Shown here piece by piece: positions 21,149 to 29,845 of a stretch of DNA of 64,000 nt. The position numbers and the translations under genes are program-made. The notes beneath the pieces are model-generated. The model was not told the DNA's origin. It saw only the letters and a program-made list of their open reading frames with translations, and did not search any database. Each line of letters starts with the position of its first letter. Position 1 is the first letter of the stretch. Origin of the DNA: Wolfiporia cocos (Eukaryota; Basidiomycota; Agaricomycetes; Polyporales; Phaeolaceae); the NCBI GenBank assembly GCA_029448655.1, contig JACCLO010000012.1, positions 186,001-250,000 on the forward strand. The letters run 5' to 3'.

Positions 21149-22245
21149 TGACACAGATGGCTCTGTGGGACTCACCAAGCCAGTATCCTTGCGATGAACT
21201 AAGGCGACTCAGTGAGGAAGAGGTTATCAGACGCGGTAGGAGGTAGGAGGTTCTTCTACGGCGTACGCCGAGAAGAATAGAACTGAAGTTATAGAGCGCT
21301 TGGCTCCTACTTATATACATGTGTATCGGGAGGGCACGTGCTACTAGCTAGCGGTTGCCTTACCGGGTTATGTGGCTTTGCCAAGTGGCGAAGCTTATCT
21401 TTATCTGATGTTTAATTACTCTATCTAGAATGGCCGTGGAAGGCCCTAATGGCCGACCCAATCGTAATAGAGGGATTATGTCTTTATTGTGTTGCTAACG
21501 CGGGCGCAGCCCGGGTATAGGTGAAGCCGGTTGCCGGATACCTTGCGGTATAATGGCGATTGGCCGTGCTTCGTTGGATGACCAAGGCGAGACGCCAAGG
21601 TCGTTATGCTATTGGACCGTTAGGTACCGTAGCATGTGATATGTCCGGACCGGAAGGTAACCGGGACATGTTTTGGTCTTAGCCGTGGGGCGAGGACCGG
21701 TGTTTGGGCAACGCCGTGATGGCAGAAGCCCGGGACTTGGAGAACGCCGAGTCCGTGGGAGGCCGAGGAGGCCGTGACCTATAGCGATATTGCCTTTGAT
21801 GCTAATATAGTGCTATTTGGCCGTGTTGCCATTATTATGCGAAGGCGTGGCGCGCCTGAGGTGCCATTGTGATCAAGGATCTTATGGCGGTGGGAAGCCG
21901 GGAAGGCCGACCCAATAGTACAAGGCCGCGAGGCACTGTTTGTACATGTGGACATTATTATGCGAGCGTGCCGCGCTCGGCCTATCATTATGATCTAAGA
22001 TCTATGACGTGGCTGGTCTTGCTCTGGTGGGCGAGACCTATATGACGTAGCTGTAGTGTTGCTATTGGACCGGAAGGTGCCGTAGCGTTATGTAAGCTAG
22101 TCATGTGGTGATAAGCCCAGTTAAGAGCTTGTCGTGGTGGCAATGGGAGTTAACCCGTAGATAACTTGTAGGTAGACGTATAAATCCCAGGTAAATTGCT
22201 ATAATCGTAGGAAAAATGCTGTAAGCCCCAGATAAATCTGTGACA
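21149..22245 (-). repeat. Long solo LTR (1097 bp) with repeat-rich U3
   Basis: TGACACAG...AAATCTGTGACA with TSD GTGTA (21144-21148, 22246-22250). TTATATACATG near 21313 shows minus orientation. The block 21430-22130 holds duplicated modules: GCTATTGGACCG at about 21609 and 22061, ATTATTATGCGA at about 21831 and 21954, and GGCCGACCCAAT at about 21450 and 21905, with many GGCCGTG copies. Confidence 0.85.
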
Positions 22246-23373
22246 GTGTAGGCGCAGTCGAGGTCGAACTAGTCGACGGGGACTGGACAGAGCTGGTGCT
22301 TTCAGCCGATTGCACCGGACTTCCACTTTTCTCCTCTTCACTGATGCACGTAGTGGGGGCCAGAGGAACCACCTCCGATGTGTTCGGAACGTTGGCCCGG
22401 ATGGTCCCGACGGTGGCTTTGGGGGACTCATCTTCGTCGTCAGTCACTAGTTCCTGGGTGCTGACTACTCGAACCTTGTATTTCTTTTTTGGGTCCAATT
22501 TCTTCTGGCCTGACTGTTGCGTTCCGCTTGACGAGCCTGTCGGCTTCGTCGTTCCGCTCCCACTAGTGGCCGGCTTGGCTTCCTTGGGCCGATTCTTGGG
22601 GTTTTCCGGACAGTCACCCCATTTGTGTTGTCCGGGGTGTTTGCGACAGTCCTTCCCATAAGAACCGGTTTCCTTTGCCTTGCCCTTGCCTTTGTCGTCA
22701 ACCTTGGCAGGCTTCGACGAAGCTTTTTCGGTGGTCTTGTCAGACCCCGACGACTCCTTTTTCTTTTCCTCCTCAAAGATCTTGCCTTTGAGCTTATCCA
22801 GGTACTGCCTCTTGTAGAGGTCAATGGCCATGTCGAGGTATACTTCCCAGTCGGTCGGCATGGTGAAGCCGGGTACCGATTCCAGGGTAGCGAGGGTTTC
22901 TCGCACCTTTTCCGGGAGTATCTGTTTAATGTGACTGAACAGCGTCTTGTTGTCAGTCTCGGCCAGGCGTGCCAGGGTCCTGAGCTTCTGTGCCCAGTTA
23001 AAGAAGTCCGATTGGATCTTCTTTTTCCCTTCTTCACCGAAATACCCTTCAATCTCCTTTTCGGTGATTTCCTTGTCCGTCTTCTTGCCATAAACCTTCT
23101 CGATTGTTTCCGAGAACGTTTTCCAGGTGTGACCCAAGGTTTGTCCGGCGGCGATTTTGTCAACTACCGGGGACATGTATTGGTAGGCTTCGCCCGTAAG
23201 CCTTAGCAGGGCTTGGCAAACCTTGTCCTCCTTGGGTGTGACCTTGGCGTCCGCGAAGTACATGCCCATTTTTTGGATCCATTCCTTTGAAGAAATGGAG
23301 TCCTTAGGGCCCAAGAATTTCGGCGGCTGAGTCGGTTTGGTCTGTTGGAAGGTGACCGTGGGGGCAGCTGCTG
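22246..23373 (-). pseudogene. gag: F gag, 3' half
   Basis: On the minus strand from 23373: Ala/Pro linker, capsid core (WIQKMGMYFADAKVT...LTGEAYQYMS...YGKKTDKEI...EVYLDMAIDLYKRQY), a Lys/Ser-rich tail and an atypical Cys/His stretch (CRKHPGQHKWGDC). The frame continues to 22199 only by reading into the inserted LTR. It joins the 5' half at 5917 through TSD CAGCA with the capsid core intact. Confidence 0.78.
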
Positions 23374-24046
23374 TGTCACAATCCTGTGACTTCCAATGCA
23401 GAAGGGCGCGAGTCCTAGTGACGGCCTAGAATACAAGTCCTAGTCATCTAAGAGGAGCCAATCTAACTGGAAAGGCTAGATGGCGCATAGTCTCATACAG
23501 CAAAGGAGTAGGATAGGAAAAGGGAAACGCCCCTAACATTCATGGTTGAACGCTTAGATTGTTGAGTCTAGGGAATAAGCCCTAGACGCCTTTGTATTTA
23601 TATACATGAGATAGCATGTACACTATTGGTAGCTAAGACTGCCCTAAACTAAGGTGGTCTGTGCATAGTAGGCTGAGTAAGCCCAAAGGTGACATATGGT
23701 GTCATAATGGTGTGCTACCCTAAAGATAGCTCACTTGGATTGGTAATGACCTTATCTATGTAAGAATAGATCTATGAGGTCACTATGATGTCAGTAATGA
23801 CGCTGCCAGGTTGAGTCCAGGCTAATGATGTCACTAATGATGTAGTTATGGTGCCTAGTAACGTCTAGGCTTAGATTGGATAGATAGGGTCACCTGACAA
23901 GGTGCCTGTGATGGTACCTGGTGCCGCTATCTAATCTGAGAAGTTAGTAAATCATGTGACCTACTCAATTGAGGTCACATGACTCGCTAACTTTTGGGAG
24001 GCAGTAGCGCCTCTTGCAATACGCCTAAAGTGCAAGTATGGAGGTC

Positions 24047-24744
24047 TGTCACAGATTTGGGACATGCCACTATTTTTCCCGTATTTTTACCTATTTATCT
24101 GGTATTTCTACGATCCTGTAGACATTTACGCTGCTAAGCGCCCGTCTACACGTACACGCAACCAAACAACACGTACACAACGCGGTATACGTCCACCTGT
24201 CATAACAACGCGTACATAACACGTTCGTACGCGTCAATGACTCAGCGGACTAACCTCCGGTGTCACGCGCCTTACTCATATCCCGATATCGGGCTATGTC
24301 AGTACAATTGGATAAGCGGCCCGCTCGTTATCACATGCCAATGCCCTTGGTATTACTCATATCCCGACACCGGTATATAGTTATCACGTGCATGGCTTAC
24401 TAACGTAGTAACGCCACTTCCACAACATGGACCCACGGTCCAAAACACTATTTCTTACTGGTGCGGCCATTACCGGCGCACATGGTCTACTGTAGTTTAC
24501 GACTTAGCTGTATTAGTTATGTCTGCGCACAGACCGTCTTCATGTTTGGCTCCCTTACTGGTAACCAAACAACGCATGTATATAAGTAGGGCTATCGCTA
24601 CGATAAGCCTTAGATTTGTTCTCTGCATTCGCACAGTTACATAACATCTCTGCTTGCGCCCACTAGCCTCCTCACCAACCTTCTGCAACTCCTTCAAGTC
24701 GCCTATAAGGTTATAGTGTGAGTCCCACAGTCTAGTCTGTGTCA
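24047..24744 (+). repeat. Element A 5' LTR
   Basis: 698 bp, TGTCACAGATTTGGG...CTAGTCTGTGTCA. TATATAAG at 24579; primer sequence AGATTTGTTCT at 24612-24622, 33 nt further on, where the RNA is expected to start. Confidence 0.95.
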
Positions 24745-25788
24745 TAAGAACAAATCTCCCCCTACCCCCGCCCTTGCGCTTGCGCTTGGGTCTGGGTTTC
24801 TATCCTACAGGGGCTATTACTTGTTGCTGCGCACATCCCTTTCTGCCTGACAAGGCGATTGGGATGATAGTTGAGATCTGGGGGATACATCGCCATCCTC
24901 GGCAGAGGATAGGCAACCAGGGAAGCCACACCGCCTTTTTAGGCAGGAGGCCTACCTAACCCGGACTCCAGGGTCAAGGAGACATGATCCTCGCTGACAA
25001 GCTTGGACCATGCGCGGTTAAGACCCGCCTGTGGAGAAAAGGGGACGGTCTGCCTGTGTGCGCCCAACCCCCTGTCATGGCAAGCGTTGTTCAGCGCCCC
25101 ATCACTATCCATAGGGTCATCATTATGATGGCATGGGAATTTTCCAAAGCCGCCTCCCAGGCGTAAGGGACCTGCTTTGAACCCGTTATGGGAAAAGCAG
25201 TGAGGGGGGTGACGTAAAAAATCACCCTGCCATAGGTCACTCGCGGTAACCAATAGCATAAGTCCTACGGGCAGCTCGGCGTGCGAGCATGGGTCAAACG
25301 GATTTGGGGCCCCATTGGAAGAGAAGCGCGTGGCCCACTCCTTCGGGATGTGGAGCGCTGCTGTCTCGCGATCTTAGATCGACAATGGTTTTTTAGCCCT
25401 GATGTGACACCCATGTGGCTACAGACGGCAACCTCATTGTTGAAGCATGGACAGGCTAAGGGATGTAAAATCCCAGCCACTTTCCGGCATCGTCCCTCCG
25501 GGGCGGTGTCGTGTATCCGAATCCCAATCATCTGACCCAGGAACCGGCCTGGCAGTCAGCAACTCTACCCCTGGAGTCGGCGCCTCTGACCGTTAGGGTC
25601 ATGCGAATATCCGCGCCGTCTCGGCACAGGGTTTGCGCGCAACATAAGAGTAATTATGCCCCGTAGTACACCTTCTTTGCTCCTGAAAAGGAGTCCACTA
25701 CCCTACCTTACACAATCCCTTCTATTCCTGTTCTTGGACGTATCACTGGGAAACTTCGTTTCTCATGAAGGCTGCACTTTCTAGAATC
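24745..25788 (+). other. Element A leader with self-priming PBS
   Basis: PBS AGAACAAATCT (24747-24757) is the exact reverse complement of 24612-24622. GAGATCTGGGGGAT at 24873-24886. More than 1 kb without a credible gene, alignable with the leaders of C and D. Confidence 0.8.
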
Positions 25789-26688
25789 ATGCCCCGCGTT
25801 ACCCGCCGCACCCGTGGCTCTTCCACTGCCCCTTACGTCAAACCGGCGAAGCGGTCCCTTCTCAGCCGCATCGACACCGCCGACATTCCTCGGGCAGAGG
25901 ACGTCACCTACACGCTTCCTGTAAAGGAAGACTACACCGGGAAGCTCCATCTTTGGGAGATTCCCGTCCACATGCCAAAGCACATCGCTGAGGCTGGGAA
26001 ACCCGCTCCTCGACCTCCCAAACCAGTTCCACTCGCCAAACGAATCTGGACAGAGGAAGAGAAGCTAGCGCAATCCATTACCGCCATGGAGAACCTAATC
26101 GAACTCCGCGAACTCAACAAGCTCAAGCTCGCCCGCGATAAGCTGAATAAGCGAATCGCCGCCAAACAAGCCGCCAAGGAAGCCAAGCAAGCAGCTTCTT
26201 CACTGGCCCTCCGTCTCTCCAGCCCGGCGGCCGGACCTTCTGTTCCGGCCAACCACAAGATTCTCGACCCTTCCCTCGTCTTCGGGAAGAAGAAGCCTCT
26301 CCAAGCATGCGATCAAGTTATTCCCATGCTAGAAGGCACTCTCACTCGCCTCACTCCTCTCGCCAACCACCCCCCTAATTACCCAGGCTTCCATATGGAA
26401 AACGACATGCGTTTCCATACTATGGTAGTAGAATTGGAGGATCTGGTGGATAACGTAAAGGATAGAGCGAGACGGGGGAGGATCACCAATAGAGACTGGA
26501 GAATTATGAAAAAGTATTGCAAACAGCTCGGCAATATTTCCTTTTTGGATTGGCGTACGGACTTAGCTCGTATCGTAGCAGAATGCGTAGCGCTACAAAT
26601 TACTTTTGCCTTCGGTATAACACCACCTGACAAGGTGGCAGGGCCCTCAACTACTTCGGTAGAAGAGGATATACTCGCGATTGTATAG
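25789..26688 (+). CDS. Element A ORF1, extra ORF upstream of gag
   Basis: 299 residues from MPRVTRR; an in-frame ATG at 25765 exists, but the MP start matches D (also 299 residues), C, B and F. Residues 1-30 are basic with TRGSSTAPY and AKRSL; residues 41-59 are YTLPVKEDYTGKLHLWEIP, identical in C and D. Residues about 103-140 are a Lys/Ala/Leu helix (LNKLKLARDKLNKRIAAK), and the C-terminal part has ELEDLVDNV, then RITNRDWRIMKKYC and ISFLDW. No Cys/His cluster, signal peptide or membrane segment. It ends 144 bp before gag. Its retention in three element families speaks for a function in the life cycle, but I do not know the family. Confidence 0.8.
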   Translation: MPRVTRRTRGSSTAPYVKPAKRSLLSRIDTADIPRAEDVTYTLPVKEDYTGKLHLWEIPVHMPKHIAEAGKPAPRPPKPVPLAKRIWTEEEKLAQSITAMENLIELRELNKLKLARDKLNKRIAAKQAAKEAKQAASSLALRLSSPAAGPSVPANHKILDPSLVFGKKKPLQACDQVIPMLEGTLTRLTPLANHPPNYPGFHMENDMRFHTMVVELEDLVDNVKDRARRGRITNRDWRIMKKYCKQLGNISFLDWRTDLARIVAECVALQITFAFGITPPDKVAGPSTTSVEEDILAIV

Positions 26689-26832
26689 TAGAAATACTAT
26701 CATCTTTTAACTCTGAAATAGAGTGCGAGTGTGATCTATAACGAAAGTTGCAGCTTTCAAACCCAATCCCTTCTTAAGAATCTAAGACAATGAGTACCCG
26801 GAAACTAACATTCGTCACAAACAGATTCCCAA

Positions 26833-28836
26833 ATGTCTTCCACCTCCTCCGTCAGCACTCCCCTCGCTCCCCGCAAGATGCGCCTCCGCTCAGAAGGCCC
26901 GGTGACACCGGTAGCTGGTCCCTCGGGAACCCAGCAACTGGTGACGCTGGAGCACCTAAGCGAGGGAGAAGAAGAAGAAGAGGAAGAGGAAGGAGAAGAG
27001 GAAATGCCGGAGTTCGCTCCCCCGCAAAGGGAATCTCCGACCAACCCCATGGGTACACGCCCAGGCTCCCCCATTGCCGGATACCCACCGGCTCGTCGAA
27101 CTCGCCCTATCGGGCCCGCCACCACCCTGGAAATGGAATTTTCGGGTCCGACACGACAGACCAATGTCGCTGTCGAGAACAACCTTAAGGCGTACCTTCC
27201 TGAGGAGGAACACCACAAGGTGGATGGGTCCATACATGGGCCAATCATCGATGCCGCCGTACAACGAAGTGCGGCCATAAGCCATGACACCACCGACACC
27301 CTAGGTCGAATGGTGCACGCCCGCCTGGAACGTATCCATGAACGAATCGATTCCCTGGCTGGGCAAACCAGGGCACTCGAACAGAAGGCCCAAGACGAGC
27401 TACACGAAGCAGTCAATTCGGTCCGGAACGAGGTATTGTCCACCATGGTGGACCTCGGCAAGGAACTCCGACAAGAGTACACCGCCAAGCTCTCCGAAAT
27501 GGAGAAGCAGCTCCGAAAGGACTACCGGTCCCGGCTGGACGACCTCGAGGATGCGTTCGCAGAGCGCATGGAGAAGGTTGACGAGGAACTTCGGAGAATT
27601 CGCAAAAATCCCTCCGTTCCCAACCCTCCCGGCATCCGCACGCCCCCGGAAGAACCCGCACCGGCCCCCGGCACTGCTCAAGCCCGTGCAGCCGAGGCCG
27701 CTGCCGCCGCACAAGCTGCAGCCGCTGCTGCAGCAGCCGTCGCCCCGCAGATTCCAGGTCTGCCTCAAAACCTGAAAATCCCCCCTCCCCCCGAATTCTC
27801 CGGGTCATCTGGAAAGGTGACTGCGCAGGAATGGGTGGAAAAGATGGGCCTGTACTTCGGTACGCTCAGGGTCTACGACGACCATGACCGTATCACCACG
27901 GCCCTCTTCCGCGTCACAGGGGACGCATACAAGTTTTTCTCGCCTCTCATCAAGAAGGCAGGAAACGGTGAGCCTCTCGGCACCTGGGAGGACTTCACCA
28001 AATCCGTAATGGTGCAATATGGGAAGATGACGGATAAGGAGATCGCGAAGAAGGAAATTCGCGGCTACTACGGCACGAAGGGCAAGGAACTGGCAGAATC
28101 GAACTATTTCAATTACTGCGAACGGTTCCGCACCCTCGGCCGGCTCTCCGAAACCGCCAACGGGACTCTGGTGTGGGAATTCACCGAGACTCTCCCCGAA
28201 AAGGTTAAGGACACCTTAAACGTCCTCGGCAAGACTCCGTTCTTCAAGGCCCCGACCGACATCGAACCTCTGATTGACTTCGCTCTGGAAATGTACCAAA
28301 CGTCATATCCAGACAAGATCAAGGGCTCGATCTTCGAGAAGGTCGGCAAGAAGGACTCGGCCCCTGCCGAAAAGAAGGAGACGTCCTCCGCTTCTGCGAA
28401 GAAGTCGGAGAAAAAGAAGGACAAGGGAAAGGCGCCCGCCAAAGCCCCCGCCGACACCACCAACGCCGTCTGCACATACTGCAAGCAGACAGGACATTAC
28501 TTCAACAAATGTCCTAAGCTTGCGGCAGACAAGGCCGCGGGAACATTCGTGCCTGCCGCTCAGCGGGCCGAGCAACAAAGGGCGAAGGATGCAGCTGCCG
28601 CGTCTGGAAAGACCACGGCTGCTCCTTCGGGTAGTGGAAAGGGACAGGCTTCTGGCAAGAAGCCGTACTCGGCGCCCCCCGCGGATGGCAAGACGTATCG
28701 TGCCCGAACGATCTGGGAAGAAGTGACAGCTGACTCAAGCTCAGCAGGACCCTCGGCCCCCGCCACCACCGTCGCCAATGTCGGGACCATCTCGGTTCCC
28801 CTCGCCCCAACCACACGTCTTGAAGACGTTCTGTGA
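26833..28836 (+). CDS. gag: Element A Gag
   Basis: 667 residues. Acidic, proline-rich N-terminus (a Glu run near residue 50); coiled coil at about 165-255; Ala-rich linker at about 275-305. The capsid-like core lies at about 315-505 (FSGSSGKVTAQEWVEKMGLY, FRVTGDAYKF, GTWEDF, YGKMTDKEIAKKEIRGYYG, KGSIFEK). A Lys/Glu/Ala-rich stretch follows, then a CCHC knuckle from C547 (CTYCKQTGHYFNKC, spacing CX2CX4HX4C) for RNA binding. It ends ...LEDVL-stop, with the protease frame (+1) overlapping from 28778. Gag forms the cytoplasmic particle. Intact. Confidence 0.93.
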   Translation: MSSTSSVSTPLAPRKMRLRSEGPVTPVAGPSGTQQLVTLEHLSEGEEEEEEEEGEEEMPEFAPPQRESPTNPMGTRPGSPIAGYPPARRTRPIGPATTLEMEFSGPTRQTNVAVENNLKAYLPEEEHHKVDGSIHGPIIDAAVQRSAAISHDTTDTLGRMVHARLERIHERIDSLAGQTRALEQKAQDELHEAVNSVRNEVLSTMVDLGKELRQEYTAKLSEMEKQLRKDYRSRLDDLEDAFAERMEKVDEELRRIRKNPSVPNPPGIRTPPEEPAPAPGTAQARAAEAAAAAQAAAAAAAAVAPQIPGLPQNLKIPPPPEFSGSSGKVTAQEWVEKMGLYFGTLRVYDDHDRITTALFRVTGDAYKFFSPLIKKAGNGEPLGTWEDFTKSVMVQYGKMTDKEIAKKEIRGYYGTKGKELAESNYFNYCERFRTLGRLSETANGTLVWEFTETLPEKVKDTLNVLGKTPFFKAPTDIEPLIDFALEMYQTSYPDKIKGSIFEKVGKKDSAPAEKKETSSASAKKSEKKKDKGKAPAKAPADTTNAVCTYCKQTGHYFNKCPKLAADKAAGTFVPAAQRAEQQRAKDAAAASGKTTAAPSGSGKGQASGKKPYSAPPADGKTYRARTIWEEVTADSSSAGPSAPATTVANVGTISVPLAPTTRLEDVL

Positions 28837-29845
28837 AGAACACACCAGCCCCGCAGCGGCTGGGAGTGTACAGCGCCCCGGAGAAGCGCACCTCTACGAA
28901 GAGGCTTCACAGAGACCCCTTATCTTGTGGGAAGATAAGGCGGTCGTACGTCACCCGGTATCCCATCTCGGTATATTCGGTAACTCGGCAATGGACTTTG
29001 CCCGGAGGACAAGGACACTAGCTACACGTGCCCCTCCTGTACAATACTTTTATCCTGACCCGCTCGCGCTAAAGTTTTTCACTTTGTATAATGTACATGG
29101 AAACGATTCTCGAGACGACAATAAATCGTTCTCTATCGAAGTGGAACTGTGGGTGTACGGAAAGAAAGTAAACGCCATGGCATTAATCGACACCGGTGCA
29201 TCAATAAGCGTCATTGATAAGAAACTCGTCCATGAGGAGAAGTTAGTCACTCAGAAACTACCTTCACCTCTCGAGATTCGCAACGCCGACGGTACCTCTA
29301 ATACCGCCGGTAATATCAATATGGCAGTAAAAGCTTATATGGTGCACGAGGAACACAAGTCCACCGAATTCTTGTACGTAATGGACGTACAGAATGCGGA
29401 TGTGATCCTCGGATATGACTGGTTCCTGAAACACAACCCGGACTTCAACTGGCCGGAAGGAACCTTCACATATCGGTGTACGGAAAAATGCAAACATGGC
29501 AAACGGGTTTCGATTTCTGAGGAAGAGGACGAAATCGAACCCCGCAACATCTATCAGATCATCAATGACTTTCCAATAGATTTTCTCGGCTTAGAGGAGC
29601 CGGAGAATCCCTTTGTCGCTTGGGTGAACACCTTTGACGAAGGAACGGAACTCCTTATCGATGCCATTCAGTCGATAACGGAGAAGTCGGATGATGAATT
29701 CCTGACAGATGCGGATCTCCAGAAATGGAAATCCTTGGTTCCGGAGGAATACCAGGAGTTTGGCCCCACGGTATTTTCTCAACGCGCATCCGAAAAGGAT
29801 GCCCGAACGGAAACCATACGATCACGCCATCGACTTCCCCGATGA
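28778..29845 (+). CDS. pro: Element A protease (N-terminal part of Pol)
   Basis: The frame lies +1 to gag and overlaps its last 59 bases, so expression probably needs a +1 shift near the gag stop (CTG TGA A). The protease domain has NKSFSIEVELWVYGKKVNAM, the catalytic ALIDTGASIS (D at residue 138) and DVILGYDWFLKHNP. The frame closes at 29845 after an extra A in the run 29793-29796 (CGAAAAGGATG). C, at the same site, reads CGAAAGGATG and stays open into RT, as D also does in one frame. The break is therefore a one-base insertion or an assembly error, not a natural gene boundary. Confidence 0.85.
   Translation: MSGPSRFPSPQPHVLKTFCEEHTSPAAAGSVQRPGEAHLYEEASQRPLILWEDKAVVRHPVSHLGIFGNSAMDFARRTRTLATRAPPVQYFYPDPLALKFFTLYNVHGNDSRDDNKSFSIEVELWVYGKKVNAMALIDTGASISVIDKKLVHEEKLVTQKLPSPLEIRNADGTSNTAGNINMAVKAYMVHEEHKSTEFLYVMDVQNADVILGYDWFLKHNPDFNWPEGTFTYRCTEKCKHGKRVSISEEEDEIEPRNIYQIINDFPIDFLGLEEPENPFVAWVNTFDEGTELLIDAIQSITEKSDDEFLTDADLQKWKSLVPEEYQEFGPTVFSQRASEKDARTETIRSRHRLPR

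Larger units (their letters stand above)
2004..23373. mobile_element. Element F: Ty3/gypsy element, split and partly inverted
   Basis: F runs 2004-5917 (+) and then 23373-12127 (-). The LTRs at 2004-2623 (+) and 12127-16020 (-) are the same family. TSD AGTAG flanks the outer ends. The gag halves meet at TSD CAGCA on either side of LTR X. Between 7153 and 12126 lies inverted D sequence, not F. F is dead: at least seven in-frame stops, homopolymer frameshifts and several nested LTRs. Confidence 0.8.

Noticed and set aside
22625..23206. 193-codon plus-strand frame
   Set aside because: Antisense of F gag.
26805..27488. 227-codon minus-strand frame
   Set aside because: Antisense of element A gag; no own motif.
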